Assembly: GCF_014219065.1 (NCBI RefSeq)
Contig: NZ_JACLGO010000011.1
Location: forward strand, 30,503 to 94,502
Origin: Halopseudomonas xiamenensis
GTDB lineage: Bacteria; Pseudomonadota; Gammaproteobacteria; Pseudomonadales; Pseudomonadaceae
Reading direction: 5' to 3'
Length of the DNA stretch: 64,000 bases
A program made the position numbers and the translations under genes. Positions 17,029 to 24,788 of this stretch are shown piece by piece. Position 1 is the first letter of the stretch; each line of letters begins with the position of its first letter. The notes beneath the pieces were generated by a model. The model saw only the letters and a program-made list of their open reading frames with translations. It was not told where the DNA came from and did not search any database.

Positions 17029-17724
17029 ATGTGTAAAGGCTATGAAAGTATGGACAAACCCGTCACCGTCAGAGAGCTGGAAGAGTTGGGGCGGGTACGG
17101 CTGTCGAAGCACTTCTTCATGCGGGACTTCCTTTTTTCTGAAATCAGTCAGATAGAAAGCATTGCCAATATTCCGGAATTTCCCGATAAGGCAGTTGCGG
17201 CAGGCCACGAGCTATGTGAACAGTTGCTGGAACCGCTGCAGGAACGATTCGGACGCATCTGTATTCGCTCGGCCTACCGCTCACCTGCCGTCAACGCCAA
17301 GGGCGCTGACAATAACCGTCAGTACAGTTGTGCCGATAATGAACAGAACCATGCCTCTCATATCTGGGATTATCCTGACTCACAAGGGTACGCCGGAGCA
17401 ACAGCCTGTATCGTTGTACCTGCATTACTCCCCTGGTACAGCCAACATGGAGATTGGACTCCGTTGGCATGGTGGATTCACGATCACCTACCTTACACAA
17501 GCCAGTTCTGGTTTCCCCAACTCGCCGCATTCAATCTGCGCTGGAGTGCCAACCCGAATACCTTGAAAAGTATTGGTAGCAAGGTTGTGAACCCGTACAC
17601 TGGCAATACAGCTCCACTGGTGACAGATGGCATCGCATCACTGCCCCCGCATGAACGGGCACAACTGGTTAATCGATGGCTGGCGAGTCTCGAAATCAAC
17701 CCCGCACCGTATCGCAGAGACTGA
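17029..17724 (+). CDS. Unassigned protein with M15 peptidase-like features
   Basis: 231 residues, or 224 if the second ATG at 17050 (better spaced AAAGG) is used. No firm family. The segment ICIRSAYRSPAVN is strongly like the start of the M15/hedgehog DD-peptidase fold, and NHASHIWD and IHDHLPY could supply the metal-binding His and Asp residues, but the spacing is unusual and no signal peptide is present. It begins 3 bp after the cupin stop and is surely cotranscribed. Its 3' end overlaps the convergent FMN reductase gene by 29 bp. A cytosolic peptidase-like protein in a degradative operon is odd; it may be a repurposed hydrolase. Confidence 0.6.
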   Translation: MCKGYESMDKPVTVRELEELGRVRLSKHFFMRDFLFSEISQIESIANIPEFPDKAVAAGHELCEQLLEPLQERFGRICIRSAYRSPAVNAKGADNNRQYSCADNEQNHASHIWDYPDSQGYAGATACIVVPALLPWYSQHGDWTPLAWWIHDHLPYTSQFWFPQLAAFNLRWSANPNTLKSIGSKVVNPYTGNTAPLVTDGIASLPPHERAQLVNRWLASLEINPAPYRRD

Positions 17725-18250
17725 CAATGCCTGCGGCCAGAAACTGGCGAGCAGGCTCATCAATCAGTCGGCCATCCTTTATCTTTCCGGCCACGGCACC
17801 AACGACAATCTGCGGGTATCTGACCAGCTTCGCCTGAACGGCCCAGAGCGTTTCATTCAGTTGCTGCTGCGCTCGGACACCACCGGTAAAGGCAGGCGAC
17901 GCAGTCATGACCAGCACAGGCTTATTCTTGAGAACAGAGTTTCCATGGGGGCGTGACAGCCAGTCCAGGGTATTCTTGATCACCCCTGACATACCGTGAT
18001 TGTACTCAGGCGACGCAATCAACACGCCATCGGCGTTTGCCACCATTTGCCTCAACAGAGAAACGGAAACCGGAGTGGAACTTTCCGTCAGATCAAGGTC
18101 TTCGTTATATAGCGGGATATCATGCAGCGATGGAATTTCCATCACTGCGTGGGCGGGCAACAGCTCTTCAGCCACAGTGCGCAGAACGACATCGTTGCTC
18201 GATGCTTTACGCAGGCTGCCACACAAACCCAGCAAGTGGACGGTTTGCAT
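17696..18250 (-). CDS. NADPH-dependent FMN reductase family protein
   Basis: 184 residues, ATG preceded by GAGGAGAGGGGA. The flavodoxin-like fold shows the FMN-binding LCGSLRKASSNDVVL at the N-terminus and the classical SPEYNHGMSGVIKNTLDWLSRP motif. It resembles ChrR/SsuE-type quinone or flavin reductases more closely than the homologue at 6413 does. It is the last gene of a minus-strand set headed by the AA_synth protein and the MDR dehydrogenase. It could detoxify quinones formed from catechol-type intermediates or supply reduced flavin. It overlaps the end of the plus-strand M15-like gene. Confidence 0.82.
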   Translation of the reverse strand: MQTVHLLGLCGSLRKASSNDVVLRTVAEELLPAHAVMEIPSLHDIPLYNEDLDLTESSTPVSVSLLRQMVANADGVLIASPEYNHGMSGVIKNTLDWLSRPHGNSVLKNKPVLVMTASPAFTGGVRAQQQLNETLWAVQAKLVRYPQIVVGAVAGKIKDGRLIDEPARQFLAAGIVSLCDTVRG

Positions 18251-18282
18251 TCCCCTCTCCTCATGCAGAAAAACATCACAAT

Positions 18283-18310
18283 ACTGAGCAAGGCAGGTGC
18301 CTCGCTCAGT
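18283..18310 (-). terminator. Weak terminator-like hairpin after the MDR gene
   Basis: ACTGAGC/GCTCAGT arms with an inner AGGCA/TGCCT pairing; on the minus strand a T-rich stretch follows about 10 bp later. It could partly separate the dehydrogenase from the downstream FMN reductase. Next to it (18306-18321) the pentamer GTTCA is repeated. Confidence 0.4.
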
Positions 18311-18320
18311 TCAGTTCAGT

Positions 18321-19436
18321 TCAAGGACGTATGACGTAGTTGCTGAACCCACCACTGCGGTTCTCGATCCCGCTGATTGCTTCGTTTATCTGATCGAGTG
18401 GGAAAACCTGGTGCTCAAAGAACGAAATATCCAGCACACCGGATTCGACCATATCTGCCATCGCCTGACCCTGGCCACTGGTGAACCAGGCCGAGCCGCT
18501 GATATGCAGATCATTATCCATGATCCAGTGCAGATCCAACGGCACATCACCAGCAATGGCACCAATGTTCACCAAATGCCCGCTCCGATGCAGCGCACGC
18601 ACGGAGTCGACAAGGTTATCCGCTGGTGCACCAGGCCCCATGCAGTCAATTACCGCATCCACGCCCTCACCTGCGGTGATTTGCTCAACCCACTCCGAGG
18701 TCAAGCCGTCATCGAGGGAGTGGATTTCAATGCGGCCTGGCGCCGCCAGATCCTTCACTCGCTGGAAGAGCGTTTGGTTGCGCGCAGTCCCCAGTATCTT
18801 ACGCGCGCCCATGGCCAAGGCCAGCGCCACCGCGCCCAGACCCAGGGTGCCACTGATACCGTTGATCAGCACGGTGCTGGTCGGACCAACATTGGCTTTG
18901 AGCAGCGCTCGATAAGCGGTCCCCAGGTAACCCAGGCGTGCAGCGGTTTCGAAACTCATGCTGTCCGGAATCTTCACCAGGCTGTATTGCGGCGCTGGCA
19001 TGTATTCACACAGGCCGCCGTACGGGTAATCTTCGAACATACGCGGGCTGCGAGGCGTAAAACCGAAATAGCCATTGAAGGTATAGGCCGAACAGCCCGT
19101 GGTGTTGCCTGACCGGCAGGAACGGCAGGAACCGCAGTAACGCGCCGGATTGACATATACCCGATCACCGGGCTTGAAGTCATAGACCTGGTCACCAACC
19201 TGCTCGACAACACCGGCAGGATCCAGACCAAATATCGCTGGCAGCTTTGGCAATGGCAGATGGGGAAACCAGGTTGTCCAATTAGTCAGAATATTGTGCA
19301 GGTTCGGGACGATACCACAGGCCTCAACCTTGACCAGAACCTCGGTAGGCCGAATGGCTGGTACGGGTATCTGTTCAAGCTCCATCGGTTGTCCGCACTC
19401 ATGCATTCTGGCGGCGCGCATCATTTTTTTTGTCAT
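18321..19436 (-). CDS. Zinc-type MDR dehydrogenase with altered catalytic site
   Basis: 371 residues from the ATG at 19436 (GGAAAG upstream); a frame 66 codons longer adds a hydrophobic stretch with no counterpart in the family. The four structural-zinc cysteines are present (CGSCRSCRSGNTTGC), as is the nucleotide-binding INGISGTLGLGAVALA. The expected catalytic-zinc GHE is replaced by GLDPAGVV, so the usual His ligand is missing although the first Cys (EACGI) is kept. Activity could be alcohol dehydrogenase, enoyl reductase or a related NAD(P)H reaction. It sits 79 bp downstream of the AA_synth-like gene. Confidence 0.82.
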   Translation of the reverse strand: MTKKMMRAARMHECGQPMELEQIPVPAIRPTEVLVKVEACGIVPNLHNILTNWTTWFPHLPLPKLPAIFGLDPAGVVEQVGDQVYDFKPGDRVYVNPARYCGSCRSCRSGNTTGCSAYTFNGYFGFTPRSPRMFEDYPYGGLCEYMPAPQYSLVKIPDSMSFETAARLGYLGTAYRALLKANVGPTSTVLINGISGTLGLGAVALALAMGARKILGTARNQTLFQRVKDLAAPGRIEIHSLDDGLTSEWVEQITAGEGVDAVIDCMGPGAPADNLVDSVRALHRSGHLVNIGAIAGDVPLDLHWIMDNDLHISGSAWFTSGQGQAMADMVESGVLDISFFEHQVFPLDQINEAISGIENRSGGFSNYVIRP

Positions 19437-19515
19437 GGGTTTCTTTCCTTTCTTATTGTCAGATTTTTCATCTAGCGGGCCAGCCGGCCCACCGTCTCTG
19501 CAACTGTTCGCTTCG

Positions 19516-20097
19516 TTACCGCAACCCGTCGTCACCCTTAACGTCGGCAGCAGCCAGACCACCAAGGCGAGCGTGAATGCGACCACCCGTAGCCATAGCC
19601 AGACCGAAGGCGATCTCATCACGGCGCGGACCATCCCATAGCGTCATTTCCGCCACGCCGAAATGGCTGCGAACGTAAGCCGCATGAATATGCCCCAGCG
19701 GAACCATTATCCGTGTACCAGGACCACCTATGCCCTTAGCGGAAGGAACAATAGCCTTTGGCTCGCCGAGCGCTTCGCGCATGGCCCAGCCCCCGGCCTC
19801 ATGCCAAACGGCGCCATGCTCAAGCTCGCCATCCTCACCCACGATGGCGGCCTTGCCATAGGCCTCAATCTTGTCCAGACCACCCAACGCCTTGATCAAC
19901 CTGCCAGCAAGATCAGCGCCCAGCCCACGTAGTTCCTGCATGAAGGCATTCAGATCTTCTACGTAGCGCCCCGCATAAGGGTTTTCCACAATGGCCATCG
20001 CAACCGCAACCCTCAACGGCTCGGCAGCCACCGGGCCACGCTCATGGAGGATATCTTCAACATCCAGCTTAAATTTACGAACCTTAACCAGTGACAT
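19516..20097 (-). CDS. AA_synth (DUF1185) family protein
   Basis: 193 residues, ATG preceded by GGAGAAG. Motifs VAVAMAIVENPYAGRYVEDL, KAAIVGEDGELEHGAVWHEAGGWAMRE and DGPRRDEIAFGLAMATGGR match the family annotated as amino acid synthesis protein (PF06684). That name has little experimental support; members occur in operons for degradation of cyclic amides and aromatics together with oxygenases. It is first in the minus-strand arm of the second divergent promoter. Function unknown. Confidence 0.8.
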   Translation of the reverse strand: MSLVKVRKFKLDVEDILHERGPVAAEPLRVAVAMAIVENPYAGRYVEDLNAFMQELRGLGADLAGRLIKALGGLDKIEAYGKAAIVGEDGELEHGAVWHEAGGWAMREALGEPKAIVPSAKGIGGPGTRIMVPLGHIHAAYVRSHFGVAEMTLWDGPRRDEIAFGLAMATGGRIHARLGGLAAADVKGDDGLR

Positions 20098-20186
20098 GTT
20101 TATGCTTCTCCAGGCTTCTTCGCGAGATATTAGTTCATAGGGCTTCCCTAGTATGCATTTTATGAGTTATGGTGCAAGAACATTAT

Positions 20187-20200
20187 TTTTGTGCACAAAA
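20187..20200. promoter_or_regulatory. Perfect palindromic operator TTTTGTGCACAAAA, copy 2
   Basis: A perfect 14-bp palindrome in the 115-bp gap between the divergent AA_synth-like and FAH-family genes, only 12 bp upstream of the FAH start codon. Its inner 12 bp are identical to copy 1 at 14884-14895. Its position over the ribosome-site side of the FAH gene fits a repressor site. Confidence 0.7.
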
Positions 20201-20212
20201 TGGAGAACAAGA

Positions 20213-21064
20213 ATGAAGCTCGTATCTTATCAATATCGTGGTCAAGCCAGTTACGGGGCCGTTGCAGGTGATCGGATTATCGATCTGGCTCAACGATTCC
20301 CTACTGCTCCCGATCTGAAAACGCTGCTGGCTGACGACAGCCTCTTGGCTCAAGCCCACGACTGCGTTCTGGATGCCAGCGGCGATATTGCTTTGTCTGA
20401 GGTGCAGCTTGAACCGGTCATCCCGGCACCAGGCAAAATCATCTGCGTCGGAATCAACTATGTCGCTCACGCCGAGGAAGCCGGGCGCAAGGTGGGAAAA
20501 TATCCGGTCATATTCCAGCGTTTCGCTGAAACACTGTTGGCAGCAGGCGCGCCCCTTGCACGTCCCAAAGTGTCTTCCGAATTCGACTTCGAGGCCGAGC
20601 TCGCCGTAGTGATCGGCAAAGGCGGTTCACATATTGCCCCAGAAGATGCCATGTCCCATGTGGCTGGCTACACCTGCTTCAATGATGCCAGCGTACGGGA
20701 CTGGCAGTTCCACACCCACCAGTACGGCATGGGCAAGACTTTCCGTGGCACAGGTTCGCTCGGCCCTTGGCTGGTCACTGCCGATGAGATTGCCGACTAT
20801 AGAGAGCTGGAAATTCGGGGCTTGCTCAATGGTGAGCAAATGCAGCATGGCCGCCTTTCCGAGCTGGCCTTCGATATTCCCCACCTCATCTCCTACGTTT
20901 CCCAGGCGCTCGACTGGAACCCAGGTGACATTCTCGCCACAGGAACACCCAGCGGCATTGGCTTCAAGCGCAACCCACCGATCTTTCTCAAACCAGGTGA
21001 CGTTTTCGAAGTAGTCATCTCGCAGATTGGCACCCTGGCCAACCCTGTGGTTGACGAAGCCTGA
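20213..21064 (+). CDS. Fumarylacetoacetate hydrolase family protein
   Basis: 283 residues from the ATG at 20213 (TGGAGAACA upstream). Family marks: IICVGINYVAHAEEAG, PVIFQRF, the metal-binding FDFEAELAVVIGKGG, FNDASVRDWQ, KTFRGTGSLGPW and GDILATGTPSGIGF. Such enzymes cleave or hydrate 1,3-dioxo compounds made by aromatic ring cleavage, using Mg2+ or Mn2+ (2-hydroxypenta-2,4-dienoate hydratase, acylpyruvase and FAH-like reactions). It heads a plus-strand operon with the VOC protein (36 bp gap), aldehyde dehydrogenase and FAD hydroxylase. Confidence 0.88.
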   Translation: MKLVSYQYRGQASYGAVAGDRIIDLAQRFPTAPDLKTLLADDSLLAQAHDCVLDASGDIALSEVQLEPVIPAPGKIICVGINYVAHAEEAGRKVGKYPVIFQRFAETLLAAGAPLARPKVSSEFDFEAELAVVIGKGGSHIAPEDAMSHVAGYTCFNDASVRDWQFHTHQYGMGKTFRGTGSLGPWLVTADEIADYRELEIRGLLNGEQMQHGRLSELAFDIPHLISYVSQALDWNPGDILATGTPSGIGFKRNPPIFLKPGDVFEVVISQIGTLANPVVDEA

Positions 21065-21100
21065 ACCGATAATCGACCTTCAAACAAGAGATACATAGAC

Positions 21101-21658
21101 ATGGCTACATTGCCCAGAATCAACTTTACCCACACAGGCACCTTCTGCTCCGACCTGGACAATATGGTCGAGTTCTATTGCCAGAAGCTCGGCTTCGTGG
21201 TCAGCGACAAAGGGGTCGCATCAACCGGCCACCGCCTGTTTTTCCTGACCCAGAATCCGGAAGTTCATCACCAGCTGGTGCTGTTCGATGGCAAACCAGA
21301 CGATCTGGCATTCAACCCGATCAACCAGCTTTCCTTCCTGCTTGACTCGCTGGAAGACCTGAAAAGCTATTACGCCTTTGCCAAAGCCAACGGCATTGAA
21401 GGTATCGATCAGGTTGATCACGGTAATGCTTGGTCCATGTATTTCAAGGACCCGGAAGGCAACCCTATCGAGATGTACGTAGACGCCCCGTTTTATACCA
21501 ACCAGCCCTGTCGTGAGCCGTTGGATCTGAATCAGAGCGCCGAAGAGATACTGAGCCGTACCGAGGCTATATGCCGGCGCCGACCCGGGTTTCAGACTCG
21601 CGATGAGTGGATACAGGCAACCCGTGAGCGCATCGCCGAGCAACGCGTCTCCTGGTAA
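21101..21658 (+). CDS. VOC-superfamily protein, possible ring-cleaving dioxygenase
   Basis: 185 residues: one pair of beta-alpha-beta-beta-beta modules plus a 55-residue C-terminal extension. Candidate metal ligands are His11 (INFTHTGTF), His57 (EVHHQLVLF) and Glu124 (PEGNPIEMYVD), a 2-His-1-carboxylate set as in extradiol dioxygenases and glyoxalases; His107 in DHGNAWSMYFKDPEG is also conserved-looking. It is shorter than two-domain enzymes such as XylE or MhpB. Between a hydroxylase and an FAH-type hydrolase, ring cleavage of a catechol-like compound is the likely role, but an isomerase is possible. Confidence 0.8.
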   Translation: MATLPRINFTHTGTFCSDLDNMVEFYCQKLGFVVSDKGVASTGHRLFFLTQNPEVHHQLVLFDGKPDDLAFNPINQLSFLLDSLEDLKSYYAFAKANGIEGIDQVDHGNAWSMYFKDPEGNPIEMYVDAPFYTNQPCREPLDLNQSAEEILSRTEAICRRRPGFQTRDEWIQATRERIAEQRVSW

Positions 21659-21708
21659 TCTCCATCCGTGCGGCTCGCAAGGGCCGCACTCCAGCTCGGA
21701 AATGAGCC

Positions 21709-23139
21709 ATGAACAAGAATCTCATTGCAGGAAACTGGTGCGAGGGGCGTAGCGTTCGGGAGAATATCAACCCCTCCGACCTGTCCGATATCGTCGGAAT
21801 CTATGCCCAGGCCGATGCTGAGGATACACAGCGCGCCATTGAGGCAGCCACCCGGGCCCAGCCGATATGGGCCGCGTACAGCAGCCAACAACGCGCTGAC
21901 GCACTCGACCGGATCGGTACGGAAATACTCCAGCGCCAGACGGAACTCGGCGAGTTGCTGGCACGTGAAGAAGGCAAGGTCCTGCCCGAAGCGATAGCAG
22001 AGGTAAGCCGCGCCGGGCATATTTTCAAATTCTTCGCTGGCGAGGCCATGAGGGTTACCGGAGAGCACTTGGATTCTGTTCGCTCCGGGATCGAAGTTGA
22101 CATTCTGCGCCAACCCGTTGGCGTCGTCGGCATCATTACGCCGTGGAATTTCCCGATTGCCATACCCGCCTGGAAAATTGCTCCAGCCCTGGCCTATGGC
22201 AATAGTGTGGTGTTCAAGCCAGCAGATCTGGTACCCGGCTCAGCCTGGGCGCTGGCTGATATCATTCATCGCAGCAGCTTGCCCGACGGCACCTTTAACC
22301 TGTTGATGGGTAGAGGAAGCGTAGTTGGCCAGACAATGCTGGAATCGCCCAAGGTTCGGGCAATCAGCTTCACAGGCTCAGCGGATACCGGCCAGCGCAT
22401 CATGCAGTCTGCCGGTACGCGGATGGCTAAGTTGCAGATGGAAATGGGTGGCAAGAATCCGCTGGTAGTGCTGAATGATGCCGAGCTGGATCGAGCCGTG
22501 GAGTGTGCCGTACACGGTGCTTTTTTCTCCACTGGCCAGCGTTGTACCGCATCATCACGCTTCATAGTGGAAAAAGGCATTTATCCTCACTTTGTGCAAG
22601 CCGTAGTCACGCGCCTCGAACAGCTGCGGGTAGGCCATGCGCTGGAGGCCGGTATTGATATCGGGCCAGTTGCCGACGCATCGCAGTATGAGCAGGATCT
22701 CAACTATGTAGACATAGGCAAGGCCGAAGGCGCATTTCTTGCCTCGGGTGGCGTCCCATTGAAACGGGAGACAGAGGGCTTTTATATGAGCCCGGCGCTC
22801 TTTACTGACTGCGACCCGCACATGCGGATCGCCCAGGAAGAAATTTTCGGTCCCGTAGCCTGCGTCATCCCGGCCGACAATTATGAGCAAGCCCTGGAGT
22901 TCGCCAATGCCACGCCCTTCGGTCTGTCTGCAGGCATCTGCACCACATCTCTGAAACATGCCACTCATTATAAGCGGCACGTGCAAAGCGGCATGGTCAT
23001 GGTGAACACCCCCACCGCCGGCGTGGATTATCACGTGCCATTCGGCGGTACCAAAGCATCAAGCTTTGGACCGAGGGAACAGGGCCATCACGCCATCGAG
23101 TTTTTCACCACAACGAAAACCGCCTACACACAAGCGTAA
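21709..23139 (+). CDS. NAD(P)-dependent aldehyde dehydrogenase
   Basis: 476 residues, full length for the family. GVVGIITPWNFPIAIPAWKI, the cofactor-binding SFTGSADTG, the general-base region EMGGKNPLVV (Glu about 245) and the catalytic cysteine in GQRCTASS (about 279) are all present; QEEIFGPVACV and a C-terminal VPFGGTKASSFG complete it. It is closest in feel to ketoglutarate-semialdehyde or hydroxy-muconic-type semialdehyde dehydrogenases. It would oxidise an aldehyde formed after ring cleavage. It lies 50 bp after the VOC gene. Confidence 0.9.
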   Translation: MNKNLIAGNWCEGRSVRENINPSDLSDIVGIYAQADAEDTQRAIEAATRAQPIWAAYSSQQRADALDRIGTEILQRQTELGELLAREEGKVLPEAIAEVSRAGHIFKFFAGEAMRVTGEHLDSVRSGIEVDILRQPVGVVGIITPWNFPIAIPAWKIAPALAYGNSVVFKPADLVPGSAWALADIIHRSSLPDGTFNLLMGRGSVVGQTMLESPKVRAISFTGSADTGQRIMQSAGTRMAKLQMEMGGKNPLVVLNDAELDRAVECAVHGAFFSTGQRCTASSRFIVEKGIYPHFVQAVVTRLEQLRVGHALEAGIDIGPVADASQYEQDLNYVDIGKAEGAFLASGGVPLKRETEGFYMSPALFTDCDPHMRIAQEEIFGPVACVIPADNYEQALEFANATPFGLSAGICTTSLKHATHYKRHVQSGMVMVNTPTAGVDYHVPFGGTKASSFGPREQGHHAIEFFTTTKTAYTQA

Positions 23140-23178
23140 GTATTGACGCAACCAAGAACAAGAAGACTGGAGACAAAT

Positions 23179-24741
23179 ATGGATTACGACCTGATCATTG
23201 TCGGCATGGGCCCCGTAGGTGCCACAGCCGCCAACCTCGCCGGTCAATGGGGCCTGAAAACGTTGGCGCTCGATAAGAGCGATGTGGTCTTTGAAAACCC
23301 CAGAGCAATGGGGTTCGATCAGGAAGTCATGCGCACGTTCGATAATATCGGCATCGCAGATACTATCGCTTCCCATGTCATGCCTTACCGCGCGTCCCAT
23401 TATCTGAACGCACAGGCTCGGCTGATCCGTCATATCGATGCAGCCAAGCCGCCCCACCTGCTGGGCTGGGCGCCCAATTATGTATTCACTCAACCGCCAG
23501 TGGAAAAGGCCATTCGCGCCAATCTCGGCCAGTTCCCCCACGTAGATGTTCTGCTCGGCACCGAGGTGATTGATGTACAGCAACAGGGGGCTGCAGTATC
23601 AGTGCAGATACGCAGCAAGGACGGTGAAACCCGCGACCTGAGCTGTGCCTATGTTCTGGCCTGTGATGGCGGAACCAGCCCGATTCGGACCCAACTGGGA
23701 CTGCAGATGGAGGACCTCGCGTTTGACGAGCCCTGGCTGGTAGTCGATGTCCTGCTCAAGGAGGGTGCCGGTGAATCACTTCCGACCACCAACGTGCAGT
23801 ACTGCGAAACCGCACGACCTTCCACTTTTGTCATCGGGCCCGGCCGTCATCGACGCTGGGAGTTCATGATAAACCCCGGTGAGACCCCAACAGACATCTC
23901 CCGCCCAGAGGCTATTCAACACTTGATCTCCCGTTGGCTGCCAGCGGCGGACTATGACATCTGGCGCGCCTCAACTTACCGTTTCCACGCCCTGGTACTG
24001 CAGCAATGGCAACGGGGTCGGGTGTTCTTCCTGGGCGACGCAGCGCATATGACTCCGCCCTTTCTCGCCCAGGGCATGTGTCAGGGCATCCGTGACGCGG
24101 TCAATCTGCTCTGGAAAATCGCCATGGTTCATCGCGGTAATGCGGCATCCACCCTTCTCGATAGCTACCAGAAGGAGCGAGCACCCCATGTGCGGCGTAC
24201 TACTGAGGTCGCTAAGGAGCTGGGACAGATCATTTGCGAAAGAGACCCGACAAGCGCCGCAGAACGTGATCACCGATTGCTGCAGGGGATGAATACAGCG
24301 CGGAGCTATACCGTACGCCAAGCCCTTATTCCGGGACTGCAGGATGGCCTTATTGCAGACAGCGGACCAGCCGGAGAATTGTTCCCCCAGCCGCAGGTAA
24401 CCAACAGCGATGGGAAGGTGGATCTGCTTGACCGTTTCACTGGCCAAACCTTCCGTCTGGTGATTGCCAGTGCCTTCCCCGATAGTCGAGAGCTGTTGCA
24501 CAACCTTCAGCACAATCTGAATGGCCATGACCTGCCGATCACCGTTGTGCAACTGACAGATTCCACACCCCTGGCACCGGAGCAGTTTCGGGAACATCAT
24601 GGACTGCTGAAGCAATGGATGACGGAAAGGGGCTGTCAGGTATTACTGGTGCGGCCGGATCACTACCTGTACGGCGGCGCCGAATCGCTGCAAGATGCCA
24701 TTTTGCTGCTTGAGCGCCTTCTCGGAGATCTGCACAACTGA
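23179..24741 (+). CDS. MhpA-like FAD-dependent aromatic hydroxylase
   Basis: 520 residues from the ATG at 23179 (CTGGAGACAAAT upstream). A class A flavoprotein monooxygenase: FAD-binding GMGPVGATAANLAGQWG at the N-terminus, a CDGG motif near 160 (LACDGGTSPIRTQLG) and GDAAHMTPPFLAQGMCQGIRD around residue 285, followed by the thioredoxin-like C-terminal domain. This resembles 3-(3-hydroxyphenyl)propionate hydroxylase MhpA and related phenol/resorcinol hydroxylases, which add a hydroxyl ortho to an existing one using NAD(P)H and O2. It is the last gene of the operon and ends at a terminator. The real substrate is not known. Confidence 0.88.
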   Translation: MDYDLIIVGMGPVGATAANLAGQWGLKTLALDKSDVVFENPRAMGFDQEVMRTFDNIGIADTIASHVMPYRASHYLNAQARLIRHIDAAKPPHLLGWAPNYVFTQPPVEKAIRANLGQFPHVDVLLGTEVIDVQQQGAAVSVQIRSKDGETRDLSCAYVLACDGGTSPIRTQLGLQMEDLAFDEPWLVVDVLLKEGAGESLPTTNVQYCETARPSTFVIGPGRHRRWEFMINPGETPTDISRPEAIQHLISRWLPAADYDIWRASTYRFHALVLQQWQRGRVFFLGDAAHMTPPFLAQGMCQGIRDAVNLLWKIAMVHRGNAASTLLDSYQKERAPHVRRTTEVAKELGQIICERDPTSAAERDHRLLQGMNTARSYTVRQALIPGLQDGLIADSGPAGELFPQPQVTNSDGKVDLLDRFTGQTFRLVIASAFPDSRELLHNLQHNLNGHDLPITVVQLTDSTPLAPEQFREHHGLLKQWMTERGCQVLLVRPDHYLYGGAESLQDAILLLERLLGDLHN

Positions 24742-24755
24742 CGTGAGAACAGAGT

Positions 24756-24783
24756 CCGACGATGCTCTTGCGGGCATCGTCGG
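24756..24783. terminator. Bidirectional terminator between convergent genes
   Basis: A perfect 10-bp stem (CCGACGATGC / GCATCGTCGG) with an 8-nt loop in the 47-bp gap between the hydroxylase and the convergent GntR gene. The T-run is weak. Confidence 0.7.
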
Positions 24784-24788
24784 CTCAG

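Noticed and set aside
19437..19634. Hydrophobic N-terminal extension of the MDR gene as a signal peptide
   Set aside because: MDR enzymes are cytosolic, the stretch lacks a ribosome site, and a good one precedes the ATG at 19436.
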